Positions 13,501-24,310 of a stretch of 64,000 bases of DNA are shown here, in pieces. Origin of the DNA: Candida dubliniensis CD36 (Eukaryota; Ascomycota; Pichiomycetes; Serinales; Debaryomycetaceae); the NCBI RefSeq assembly GCF_000026945.1, contig NC_012864.1, positions 310,001-374,000 of the forward strand. Reading direction: 5' to 3'. Under the pieces are notes generated by a model that saw only the letters and a program-made list of their open reading frames with translations, was not told the DNA's origin and did not search any database. The number at the start of each line of letters is the position of its first letter. Within the stretch, counting starts at the first letter, position 1. Position numbers and translations under genes: made by a program.

Positions 13501-14070
13501 CTTTCCTTTTCCTTCTGTAGGGTAGGATATAATATTTAGATCTTGCATTATGCATATAATAGAGTTAGACGTACATTTTTTTTTTTTTTTCTGTCTCACT
13601 TTTAGGAAGAAGAAGACGACGACGACAAGAAGAAGAAGAAGAAGAATTACCTAATGATGATGACAACCAAATTTGTCAAGAAAATTTGCTAGGCAAAATA
13701 TTACACCTCTCTTAAATCAAGGGGTCTTGGTTGTTTTCTTTCTTTTCTTTCTGATGGAGTGATGTCAGTCAGTCAGTTAGTCAGTCAGTTAGTCACCAAG
13801 TGTGACATGAGAGAATTGATTAGACATTTCTTAAGCGATACCCATCCCATTATTGTTCTCTACTACAACAACAACAACACATACAATTATAGAACGACAT
13901 TTTTTCACGACAATTATGGCGTTGGGTTGATTATTGGAAAAAAAAAAAAATATATTGCTCCACTCTACTCACTCACCTGATATAATCCATATTCCCTACA
14001 CAAGTATCAAACAGTTACAATTAAACCCAAACAAAAAAAGAATCATTTTGCTAAATTTTTTTTTTTTGCG

Positions 14071-14134
14071 TCTTCCCCTTCTTCCCCTCTTCCCCTTCTT
14101 CTTCCCTTCTTCTTCCCTTCTTCTTCCCTTCTTC
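14071..14134 (+). promoter_or_regulatory. 64-nt pure pyrimidine tract abutting the JmjC start codon
   Basis: Every base from 14071 to 14134 is C or T on the + strand, built from CTTCTTCCC-type units, and it ends four bases (GCCA) before the ATG. It would form the end of the 5' leader and could bind pyrimidine-tract proteins, or act as a promoter poly(Y) element with transcription starting inside it. Confidence 0.5.
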
Positions 14135-14138
14135 GCCA

Positions 14139-15989
14139 ATGGATAGTAATAACACGAAAAGACAAAAAACTGGGAATCATTACCTGAATTATACAATAAC
14201 TTCAAATAATGAAAAAATTGATATTATTACTGATATTTCAAATTTATCAAGTGAAAAATTTTTCAATAATTATATATCAATTAGAAAACCAGTGAAATTT
14301 AATATACCAATTAATCAACAAATTATTCAATTAAATAAATTTAAAATTAATAATTTAATTAATACCTTAAATTATAATAATAATAATACCGATAATACCA
14401 ATAATGATGATGATGAAAATTTTTTACTAGTTGAAAAAAAATATCAAAATGGATTTGGATCAGGACAAAAAAGAATTAAAATGAAATTAAATGATTTAAT
14501 AAATGAAATAAAAAATGGTAATGATGATTATTATTTAACTACTCAATATGATTTTGATGATCCTGATAATATTACCAATGATAAAGAGGAGGAGGAGGAA
14601 GAGGAAGGTGATGTTTCATTTGATCAATTTTCTGATACATCATCAATTGATATGAATAATTTTCATGATGATTTTGAAGATATTGAAAATGATTTTAATG
14701 AATCTATCAATGGAGATGAAAACAACAACAACAACAACAACAGTAATAAAAATGATGAAATAATGACACCAGAAGAAGTTGAAATTAGAATTAAAGAATT
14801 ATATCAACCTCCATTAACTAATTTAATTAATAAACCAGAAATTCTTCCTTATTGTCCATCATTTTTTAATCTTATTCCTCAACAAATCAATTTATGGATG
14901 GGATCTACCACCAATAATGAAAAACAATCTAACAACGATCATTTCATTATAGATGAATCAAAATTAGATTTAGGATTAGGTAAACAAATACCATTAACTA
15001 ATGAACCTGAACCTAAACCTGAATTTGAACCTGAATGTGAACCTGAATCTAAAACTTTAACTTTAATGGGAACATCAACAGGATTACATCATGATCATGC
15101 TGATAATTTATATATATTAATTCAAGGGAAAAAACGATTCACAATTTTAAGTCCAAATGATGCTATGAAATTATATACTATAGGAAATATTTATAAAATT
15201 TTCCATAATGGATTAATTGATTATGAAATTAATGAAAATTCATCAAATTGGAAACATATACGTGATGATGGAGCAATTATTGAAGAAATTATTTATTGGA
15301 AATTAGATAAATTGAGAAAATCCAAGAAAGAAAAAGAAAAAGAAAAAGAACAGAAAGGAGGACAGAAAGAACCAAAAGAGGAAGATGAAAAGGGATTGGA
15401 TGAAGAGGAAGAGGAAGAGGAAGAAAAATTGTTGAATGAATTACAAAATCATATTAAACAATATCAAATTCAACAACAACAGAATAAAAGAAAAAATTTA
15501 AATAAAAAATCTAATATTCGTCTTGATCCACCAAATTTTTCTAAAATTCCTCCAATTTTATTACATCTTGATGAATTAAAAAATAATATAATTCGGAAAA
15601 AAATTGAATCATTTGCTAATAAATTTTTCCCAGGAGTTTTACAATTAAATAAATTAAAAGTTTGGTTAAATCCTGGTGAAATGCTTTATTTACCTGCTGG
15701 TTGGTTTCATGAAGTTTCTAGTTTTGGTGAAAATATTGTTAAGAATAATAATGACAATAAGGAAAATCTAGGAACAACAACAAAAACAACAACAACAGGA
15801 GAAGGAGAAGGAGAAGGAGAAGGAGAAGGAGAAGGAGAAGGAGGAGCTCATATTGCCATTAATTATTGGTTTATCCCACCTAATACAACGAAATTTGATG
15901 ATTGTTATGAAGATAATTATTGGAAAGAAGATTGGGAAAAAACCAAAAAAGCAATGAAATTGGTTAAAGATGGTGTGGTTAGTTTATAG
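14139..15989 (+). CDS. JmjC (cupin_8) Fe(II)/2-oxoglutarate dioxygenase, JMJD7-like
   Basis: Probable 2-oxoglutarate-dependent oxygenase of the JMJD7 / fission-yeast Jmj4 type. Conserved blocks in order: an early RKPVKFNIP segment, PYCPSFFNLIPQQINLWMG, the iron-binding LHHDHADNLY block with H317-x-D319, GKKRFTILSP, then GEMLYLPAGWFHEV with the distal iron ligand H524, and IAINYWF near the end. These match JMJD7 (lysyl hydroxylase/peptidase family) block by block. At 616 aa it is about twice the usual family size because of acidic, Asn- and Lys/Glu-rich insertions, including one between the two iron-ligand motifs and a (Gly-Glu)n run coded by GGAGAA repeats just after the distal His. Substrate unknown. 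The start follows a pyrimidine tract; an ATG 220 bp upstream limits the leader if scanning is strict. Confidence 0.75.
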   Translation: MDSNNTKRQKTGNHYLNYTITSNNEKIDIITDISNLSSEKFFNNYISIRKPVKFNIPINQQIIQLNKFKINNLINTLNYNNNNTDNTNNDDDENFLLVEKKYQNGFGSGQKRIKMKLNDLINEIKNGNDDYYLTTQYDFDDPDNITNDKEEEEEEEGDVSFDQFSDTSSIDMNNFHDDFEDIENDFNESINGDENNNNNNNSNKNDEIMTPEEVEIRIKELYQPPLTNLINKPEILPYCPSFFNLIPQQINLWMGSTTNNEKQSNNDHFIIDESKLDLGLGKQIPLTNEPEPKPEFEPECEPESKTLTLMGTSTGLHHDHADNLYILIQGKKRFTILSPNDAMKLYTIGNIYKIFHNGLIDYEINENSSNWKHIRDDGAIIEEIIYWKLDKLRKSKKEKEKEKEQKGGQKEPKEEDEKGLDEEEEEEEEKLLNELQNHIKQYQIQQQQNKRKNLNKKSNIRLDPPNFSKIPPILLHLDELKNNIIRKKIESFANKFFPGVLQLNKLKVWLNPGEMLYLPAGWFHEVSSFGENIVKNNNDNKENLGTTTKTTTTGEGEGEGEGEGEGEGGAHIAINYWFIPPNTTKFDDCYEDNYWKEDWEKTKKAMKLVKDGVVSL

Positions 15990-16040
15990 AGAAAAGAAAA
16001 AAATTGTTTACTATAACATTTTATTACTATTGCTTGTTAT

Positions 16041-16084
16041 TTCTTGTTTCTTGTTTCTTGTTTCTTGTTTCTTGTTTCTTGTTT
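16041..16084. repeat. Heptamer array (TTTCTTG)n
   Basis: About six head-to-tail copies of a TTTCTTG heptamer some 50 bp after the JmjC stop codon, so probably inside that gene's 3' UTR or terminator region. Confidence 0.8.
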
Positions 16085-19000
16085 TTTTCTTTTTTTAGAT
16101 TTGAATTGTATGATGATTATGAAAAATATATGTCTTATGTTTATGATTATGAATAATAAAAAAAAAAAAAATAGGTTAAGTTAAGTTAAGTTAAGTTAAC
16201 GGTTGATTGTTTTTGTTTTTAAGGGTATGATGAGATGTCACATTGCCTAGTAAATAAAGCTCAAGTGTTGTACATTTCACTAATCAATATAATTGGAATA
16301 ATGTATTACTTCCCCTTATCCTCTCGAATATTTATTTATCATTTTGCAACCTTCCCTCCCACCACATCAATGATAATATAAAATATAATTTTACATTTGT
16401 TCGTCCATTAATTTATATTGTTAAACTCTCAAGAACCAAACGAGAATAAGTCAGTAGTCAGAGATATGTGTGTATGTGTGTATGTGTGTGTGTGTGAGTG
16501 TGAGTGTGTGTGTTTAGATCACTTCTATGTCATAAATAAAATAATAATATTGGTTTAGGAATAAATTATTATATTATTTAACTATTACATACAGTTTATC
16601 TGAACGACGTTTATTGTATGTTGATCTGACTGTGTATGTGTGTGTGTCAGGTGTGTATGTGTATGTGTATGTACTGTATATTTTTCTTTTTGCAACCAAT
16701 AAATAAATAAATTAAATTATGGTTATGGTTATGGTTATGGGTTAGGGCTATAGCCCTAAGGCTCGTGCAGTATGGGTAACAAGAAATGGGAATTCTCCTC
16801 CTCCGGTACAGGTATCGATTTCTCCTTTTTATTTTTTTATTTGGTCTTACCACATTTTGCACCCCCCCCCCCCATTCCACCCCCCAGTTTTTCTCTCTAT
16901 GTATCTATCTATCAATCTATCTATCTCTATCTCTGATTTGATTGCCAAATTTCGAAATTATCATTGATTTTGTGCATATCAGTAAAAATTTCCACTAAAC
17001 CCAATATAATATAATATAATATACTTTAAATTGATCGATTGATCGATTGATTGATTGATTGATCGATTGATTGATCAATAATATAGAGTATATCTAAATA
17101 AATAGATAAAAAAAAATTGAATATTTACCCAATCATCATCATCATCATTAATGATCAAATTGGATATGAAATAAAGGAATCAAAAAAAATTATTTTTTTT
17201 TTTTTTTTTGTATATAAGTTTTTAGGGTTAATGACCTAATGTCATATAAGTAAAGTAAGTAAAGTATGTATAGTAAGTAAAGTAAGTAAAGTAAGTAAAG
17301 TAATAATAATAATAATTAGAGGAAAAGTCATTGTTATGCAATATTTTCCATTCTGTCATCATTCATCTAAAATGATCAGATCAGAGAATATAGTTGATAA
17401 GTTGCAGGAAATTAATAACAGCAACCAAATCAAATCAAATCAAGTCAAGGCAAGTAAGCAAGTGAGGGAGAGGGAATCTAATTTACTTATTAGTGGGCAT
17501 TGCCATATCCTGCATAGTATAAATTGGCAAATTTTGATAAAAACAAAGAAAACCCAACTAAAATAGTAATAATAGTAGTAGTAATAGTGTATGGAACGTG
17601 ACATTACACCACCACCATCACCAACTACCATCACCAACTACCACCACCAACTACTACCACCACCCGATCCATCCATCTATCTATCTATCTATTTACATCA
17701 CAAAAAAAAAAAAAAAAAAAGAGAAAAGAGAAATTTGGCTTCCTTTTTCGGCACAATCAGAGTAAATTGATTGGAGCGATACCGGGGAAAGTAGAGAGAG
17801 AGGAAAAAAAAAAAAAAGAATAAATAGAAACTAAAACTAAAACTAAAGATTATGTGTATTGTGCCAGAACATAAGAATACGGCAATGATAATAATAATAA
17901 TAATAATAATAATAATATAGTTTGTCATTTCTGTTTGTTTTTTTTTTTTTAAAAAAAAACAAATTTACTTGCTGTTATCTATGCGCCAAGCCAATTGACC
18001 TATAATTAATTAAATGGTGGGAAGGTGGGAGGAAGTATATAATGAATCTGAAAAATCAATTGGGAGTCGTGTACAATGAGAGAAGAAGAAGAAGAAGACA
18101 GAAGAAGAGGTGATGATTTACATAAAAGAATTTCACCTATTCTTCTGTCTTCTGTACAGTATATGGTACAATATATATATATATGTTTGATGAAAGGGGG
18201 AGGAAAGGCTGACTGCACAGTAGTAGTAGTAGTAGTGTATCAATCAATCTTAAAATTGGCTTAACAAGATGTAATAAGTAATTGGTATTATTTTATTTTT
18301 TTTTTTTGGCACCCCTATTCTTATTCTTATTCTTATTCTTATTGTAATTGTATGTGTGTGTAACTACCAAGCTTCTTCTTCTTCTTATTCTTCTTCTATA
18401 TCATCAGTTACTTCTTCTTCTAATAACTGTGTGACGTGTTGTTTTTTTTTTCCTTTTCCTTTGTTCTTTGTTCTTTTAATTAATTAATTAATTAATTAAT
18501 AATGATTGCCCCCCCTATTTGGAATTTCCAGTCACCTGACACGACCTTCTTTTTTTTTTTTCTTTTTTCTTTTTCTTTTTTCTTTAAATTTTCAATTTTG
18601 TGATTCTAATTTAATATATCATGAATTTTATTTTTTAAAAAAAAATTCTTCTAATACACGTTTTTACTTAATTCTTCTTCTTCTTTTCTTCTTCTTCTTC
18701 TTCTTTCTCTCTTCTTCTTCTTTTATATATATCATTACAATTAAATCCACTGAATTCTACAATTGAACAAGTGAAAAGATTTGTTTTTTTTTTTTTTGTT
18801 TTCCTCAAATTTGAAGAAAGAAAGAAAGAAAGAAAGAGAAAAAAAAGGCAATCAAGCTTAAAACGATTCGTGTTTATATAATTATTTGAAAAGGAAAAAA
18901 TAGGAAGAAGTTTTCTTTTTTGGAAACGAGTCATTGGTATTTATTAATTTAATATATCAATAATATCAAGAGGAAAGGAACCCAAATTATAAAAACAGAG

Positions 19001-19655
19001 TATGTGAAAAAAAAAAGCAATTTTTGCAATATTAAAGATCCAGAAAATTGAATTATGTTTGAATACCACTTTTTTTTGGGGGGAGGGCATGGAAGGAAGA
19101 AGACGATGAAGACGATGAAGGAGGAGAGAGAGGAAAACAAAAAAAATAGTAAGACAATAATTATTGACTTGAAAAGGAGGCAGATATAAGAGAGCAAAAT
19201 GATAAAAGACAAGAGAAGAGAGAGGAGAGAAAGGGAGGAAGGGGGATCAGGTAAAGATTGAGTTAATTGAATTTTTTATTATCAATACTTTTTTCTGTTC
19301 TTAAAGGTTCGTGGTACCACCACTGGTGATGTGTGATGTGTGATGTGTGATCAACTTTTGAAAAGCCTCCCACCCCCTATCAACTCCTCAGCTCTTGCTA
19401 TTGTTTGTTTGTTTGTTTTTTTTTTGTCACTGCAAATCTTGTCAATTTTTACTTAATTACTTTACTTTAAATTTTTTTTTTTTTTCTTTTCCATTTATAT
19501 AAATCTCCGGAGGATATGGAAGAAAAGATGAATTTGAATTTGAATTTTTTTGATCTCGAATTCAATTTTTTTTTCCATTAAAAAAGTATTAACCTATTAA
19601 AATGAATTCAAAATTATTCAAGTTCATAATTAATTGATTATTAATTTATGATTGA

Positions 19656-19715
19656 TTTTGTTTTGTTTTGTTTTGTTTTGTTTTGTTTTGTTTTGTTTTG
19701 TTTTGTTTTGTTTTG
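19656..19715. repeat. (TTTTG)x12 microsatellite
   Basis: Twelve perfect pentamer copies followed by TTTTC. It lies about 130 bp upstream of the point (19841) at which ATG triplets disappear ahead of the GDS1-like gene. Confidence 0.9.
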
Positions 19716-19843
19716 TTTTCTGGGTAATATTAATTCAAGAAAAAAAAAGAAAAAAAGAAGAAGTAAAAAAGAAGAAGTAAAAAAGGTAAAACAAATTGCT
19801 TTTTTCATTGTTATACGAATTTCTTGCTGTATAACTTTTATGA

Positions 19844-21304
19844 TTGGCAATATTTGGTTTTCTGTTTGTTTTTTGTTTTTGTTTTTTGGTTGTTCTTAAA
19901 TTTACTAACATTTTGAAATAAAAAATTTATTATTTATAGATCCTGTATATTAGACAAAGCGTGCAAGTTTGCTCAAAAAGAATTGCAAAATTTTCATATT
20001 TTCATTGCTTACTACTACAACTATAACTACTACTACAACTACTACAACTACTATCACATTCACTTACTATTATACAACCTATAGAATTTAAAGGAAAGGG
20101 TGATTTAATTTCAACTTTTCATTTACATTTACATTATTATTTCTTTTTTTTTTTCTTTTTCCAATTGGAGTGTTATTTCACAACCCAACTGAAGAATTAA
20201 GAACAAAGAAAAAATACAACCACTTAAACAAAAAGACAAAGAAGACTTGGTCTAAAAGAAATAAATAATTATTAAACTTCAAGAGATATATATATATATA
20301 TATTATCAGTTGTTGTTCCATTTTTGTTTTTTTTTTTTCTTCTTCTTTGCGTTTTGAGTTTTGAGTTTTGAGTTTGAGTATTTTTTTTTTTTCATATATA
20401 TAACAACTCATCTCATCCCATCCCATCTCATCCCATCTCATCCCATCCTATCACTTATTACTACTTGATATAATTTTTGTTCTATACAAGGTTACCTTCC
20501 TTTTTTTGGTTTAATCTTATATTACATTATTAGATATATTCATTTCCACCTTCATTTCATCAATTTCAAACCCATCATCCCACTACATACTCCATATTCC
20601 ACCACATACTCCACACTTTGTCCCCTTTAACATAATATATTTCATTGTACTATTTATTTCATTTCACATATATATATTTATTTTTTTGTTTTTTTAATCT
20701 TATAAAGGGTGATATATTAGACTGGTTAATTGTACATTTTTATTTCATTGATTTCATATTTATTCATCTTCATCTTCATCTTCATCTTCATCTTCATCTT
20801 CACCTTCATTTATATTTATATTTTTAACAATTATTTCATTTTGTATATTACCTTCTTTGTTTTTTTTTTTTTTTTTGTTTTGGTTATCAATTTTATCAAT
20901 ATTTCATTCACTTTTGATAAAACAATACCAAAAAGCAAAAAGAATAAGAATAAGTTATATATATAAAAAAAGGGGAGAGGTATTTATCATAAAAGAAAAA
21001 AAAAAAATATTTACGAACATTAACGACAACTTTACAAAAAAAAAAAAAAAAGATTCAATTTCAAGGCTAATATATTATATCATATTTTTAACGAAAACAT
21101 TAATTTGATTTTACACATATAACTATTACCTTCTGTTATCATTATTGTATTATTATTAAAAAAAAAGAACCCCTTGGATTATTCAATTGATAATTAAATA
21201 ATCTATAAATAACAAAAAAAAAGAAAGACAAAAGACAAAAGACAAAAGACAAAGAAAAAAAGAAAAAAAAGAATCACTTTAAATAATAGTGAAAACAAAT
21301 AAAT
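19844..21304 (+). promoter_or_regulatory. ATG-free probable 1.4 kb 5' leader of the GDS1-like gene
   Basis: All 1461 nt between the ATG at 19841 and the start codon at 21305 were read, including line junctions, and contain no ATG on the + strand. The region includes a CATCTC/CATCCC repeat (20407-20452), a TTCATC hexamer array (about 20765-20803) and an A-rich last 120 nt (GACAAAA units) just before the start. This fits a long scanned 5' UTR. A promoter anywhere within it is possible; the transcription start is not visible. Confidence 0.55.
20407..20452. repeat. CATCTC/CATCCC mixed pentamer-type repeat
   Basis: Alternating CATCTC, CATCCC and CATCTT-like units without any G, inside the probable leader of the GDS1-like gene. 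In RNA it would be an unstructured C/U/A-rich segment. Confidence 0.7.
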
Positions 21305-23143
21305 ATGACTACTCCAGAAATTGTACCTATTGCAGATGAAATTATGAGTGATCTTGAAGATATAAATTCCCCAAATTCCCCAAATTCACCAAATTCACCA
21401 TCATTATCATTGGAACAATCTACTCGTGGATCTACTCCACCTACATCTACATCATCACCACCATCTACTCAAAATAATGATTCAAAATCTAAAAGGAATC
21501 TTGAAACTGATGATATACACGACACATTTGATAATAAAAAACTTGAGAATGAAATTAATGAATCTGAACAATTGACTGATTTAAAAAATGATCAAGATTT
21601 GGAAGATATCAAAAATAATACTAAAGATGTAAAAGATGTCAAAGATGTAAAAGATATCAAAACAACAGGTGGTGGTTTTGGCGGTTTTGGTGGTGGTGGT
21701 TGTTCCAAGAAAAATCAAGACTTTAAGGACTCTAAAGATTCAAAGAAAATGAAAAAATTAAAACCCAAATCAAATCCAAAATCAAATTCAAAACCAAAAC
21801 CAATTTCTCGAGCACCAATTGCTACTGGTATTTCTACTGAAATTGAAGTTACTGGAGAAAAACCAAAACCAATTCAAGAAGGTGATCCATCATTAGAAGA
21901 TGATGTTTTATATGCTATATTTGTTATACTTTATGAAGAAGATTTAATTGAAAAAGAAAAAGAAAAAGAAAACGAAAAAGAAAAAGAAAAGGGAATGACA
22001 GTAAAACAAATTACTGATATATTAGATGAAAAATATCCTCAATTTACTAAAAATACTGGTAAAGTATCAAATTTAGTTTCAGCAAAAATTAATTCATATA
22101 TTAAACGTTTAGAAGCAGGTCAAACTAATTTACGTTATGCAATTTCAAGAGATTGGGGGAAAAATACTCCTAAAAGAATGTTATATAAATATCGTGGAAT
22201 TTTAGCTCCTGGTTGGGAAATTAAATTAAAAGAATTACAAAAGCAACAACAAGAGATTAAACAACAAAATGATCAACAACAGGAACAGGAACAACAACAA
22301 AATGATGATGATGATGATGATTCTCAAGAATTAAACCTACAACAACAACAACAACAAATTGAAGAATTTAAATCATCAAGTTCTGAATCACCTAAATCAC
22401 GTAAAAAAAATTCTCAACCTCAATCAATATCAACAAATTTCAAAGATCATTTTAATGAACTTGATCAACAACAACAACAACAACAAGAAGATCAAGATCA
22501 AGATCAAGATCAAGATCAATATCAATATCAATATCCATTACTCCTGTCATCAATTTCATCATCAATTTCAAAATCAAAATCAACAATGAAGAGAAGAGCT
22601 ACCATGTTTGATTTAGGAAGACCAACATTTTTAACTACTGGAGAATTTTGTGATCAATTACCACCATATTTAATTAGAAAACTGACGAAAATTGAAGATG
22701 TTCTTGATGAAGAAGTTTTACAAGATGATAATGATGAAGAAGAAGAAGAAGAAAATGATTTATCTTCATTATCACAAAAAGATAAAACCAGTAATAAAAC
22801 CAATAATAATAGTAGTAATAGTAATAATAATATTAATAGTGGAAATATTATTAAGATTAAAAAAAGACGATTGACTTGGGCTCCATTAGGTGAAACTGGT
22901 GATGATGATTTAGGATTAGCAGCATTTAGAGCTTTAAGTACTAGTACTACTAGTGCTACTAATAATAATGGTGGTAGTGGTGGTAATGGTAATGGTAATG
23001 GTAATGGTGGTAATGGTGGTAATGGAGGAGGAGGAGAAAGATTATTATCATCGATTAATTATAAAAAAAAATGGTTTCAAATGACTGAATTACCTAAACC
23101 AGAATTGACTAGTTTATCTGAATTAGAAAAATATTGGGATTAA
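21305..23143 (+). CDS. GDS1-like protein (winged-helix-type conserved domain)
   Basis: 612 aa. The only conserved block is about residues 195-305: DDVLYAIFVILYEED, MTVKQITDILDEKYP, VSNLVSAKINSYIKRLE, LRYAISRDW and RRMLYKYRGILAPGW-like residues, which match S. cerevisiae Gds1 and its fungal relatives (a predicted winged-helix domain; nuclear, role unclear, linked to glycerol growth and nicotinate-related suppression in yeast). An EKEKEKENEKEKEK insertion splits the domain. The rest is low complexity: SPNSPNSP, KDVKDVKDV, poly-Q, DQDQDQ, poly-N and a Gly-Asn run. A short conserved end (KRRLTWAPLGETGDDDLGLAAF and the last 30 residues) hints at a second functional motif. Preceded by a 1461 nt ATG-free stretch, which suggests translational control. 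Confidence 0.7.
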   Translation: MTTPEIVPIADEIMSDLEDINSPNSPNSPNSPSLSLEQSTRGSTPPTSTSSPPSTQNNDSKSKRNLETDDIHDTFDNKKLENEINESEQLTDLKNDQDLEDIKNNTKDVKDVKDVKDIKTTGGGFGGFGGGGCSKKNQDFKDSKDSKKMKKLKPKSNPKSNSKPKPISRAPIATGISTEIEVTGEKPKPIQEGDPSLEDDVLYAIFVILYEEDLIEKEKEKENEKEKEKGMTVKQITDILDEKYPQFTKNTGKVSNLVSAKINSYIKRLEAGQTNLRYAISRDWGKNTPKRMLYKYRGILAPGWEIKLKELQKQQQEIKQQNDQQQEQEQQQNDDDDDDSQELNLQQQQQQIEEFKSSSSESPKSRKKNSQPQSISTNFKDHFNELDQQQQQQQEDQDQDQDQDQYQYQYPLLLSSISSSISKSKSTMKRRATMFDLGRPTFLTTGEFCDQLPPYLIRKLTKIEDVLDEEVLQDDNDEEEEEENDLSSLSQKDKTSNKTNNNSSNSNNNINSGNIIKIKKRRLTWAPLGETGDDDLGLAAFRALSTSTTSATNNNGGSGGNGNGNGNGGNGGNGGGGERLLSSINYKKKWFQMTELPKPELTSLSELEKYWD

Positions 23144-23336
23144 AAAATTGTAAGAAAAAGAGAAAGAAAAAGAGAAAGAAAAAGAGAAAGAAAAAGAGAA
23201 AGAAAAAGAAAAGAAAAAATTGTTAAGTCTTGATGTTGTTGTTGGTGATGTTGTTGTTGGTGGTGGTGGTGGTATGGCTTTTAGAATAAAGTCCTGATAT
23301 ACCAGAGTGTTCTTTCTCTCTTTATATATATATATA

Positions 23337-23367
<31 letters not shown>

Positions 23368-24277
23368 TATACATGTTATACATGTTTGTTTTCTTTTTCT
23401 TTTTTTTTCTTTTTTTTCTTTTTTTTGGATATTTGAAAATAGAAAAGAAAAGAATAAATATAAAGATATTAAATATAAATGTTACGGGAGTAAATATAAG
23501 TTTGATAATACTAATAATACTAATAATAATAATGGTAATTATTATTATAAGAATATAATATTCTCTTCATATTTGGGTGGAGGAGGAGGGAGGGAGGGAA
23601 GAAATTTCAAAGTTGATTGTCATTTGCGATAAAACAAATCAAATCAAATCAAATCAAATCAAATCAAATATAGATTAAATATAAATTAAATATAAATATA
23701 AATTAATATTGAGAGTTATAATTATACCAATATCTCTATTAATCAAAATATCCTAATGGTGGGAGATAAATTATTACATCAGAAATTAATATATAAAAGT
23801 ATATAAAAAATTAAACAATTATTTTATTATGAATTAAGTGACTCTTTTTGGTCTTTCTTTCTTTTTGGTCTTTCTTTTTGGTCTTTCCTTTTGGTCTTTC
23901 TTTCATTTTCTTGACAGGATTTTCTTGAAAAAAAAAAAAAAAGAAAAAGTAAACCCTGTTATTAATATTAGATTATAATTTCATTTGTTCATATTCATAT
24001 ATATATACTTATTATTTATTAAATTCACCTTTTTTTTTGTTTTTGCTTTGTTTAAGTTTGTTCTATTCTATTCTGTTCTGGTTGATGATGATGGTGGTGG
24101 TTGTGGTGGTGGTCGTGGTGGTGTTGGCAGGCAGTAGTAATGAAATATATACATATATTATGCAAGATGCGGATTTAATCGGAGAAATCAATTTAAACTA
24201 AAAAATTGTATTCCCGGTTTTCATAGATTTAGATTTAAATTTAAATTTATATTTTCCATACAAGGTAATAACCATCA

Positions 24278-24310
<33 letters not shown>

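Larger units (their letters stand above)
5044..14138. other. 9.1 kb gene-poor stretch between CLN3 and the JmjC gene
   Basis: No convincing protein gene: open frames on both strands are translations of microsatellites or homopolymers (poly-L, -S, -N, -K), and none shows a recognisable domain. It contains dense simple repeats: (ATT)n near 5549-5580, a 9-bp unit repeated four times at 6637-6672, (TAG)n at 8391-8427, a compound array at 8932-9032, an A31 run near 13101-13131 and a pyrimidine tract at 13441-13500. A telomere-repeat-like fragment sits at 9132-9148. The 3' end of CLN3 and the promoter of the JmjC gene must lie here; noncoding transcripts cannot be excluded. Confidence 0.6.
15990..19843. 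other. Gene-free region between JmjC gene and GDS1-like leader
   Basis: No supported gene. It contains the 3' flank of the JmjC gene and many microsatellites: TTTCTTG units (about 16041-16084), GTTAA units (16176-16200), (GT)n near 16470-16515, GATT/GATC units (17033-17085), AAGTAAAGT units (about 17238-17302), TTATTC units (18317-18342) and a 12-copy TTTTG array (19656-19715). Two T(n)A(n) junction palindromes lie near 17938-17960 and 18630-18643. Confidence 0.6.

Noticed and set aside
5044..14138. Centromere in the 9.1 kb gap
   Set aside because: C. albicans centromeres are 3-4 kb unique gene-free regions, so the size fits, but sequence alone gives no signature, I saw no flanking inverted repeat, and the order of neighbours points to a chromosome arm as I recall it.
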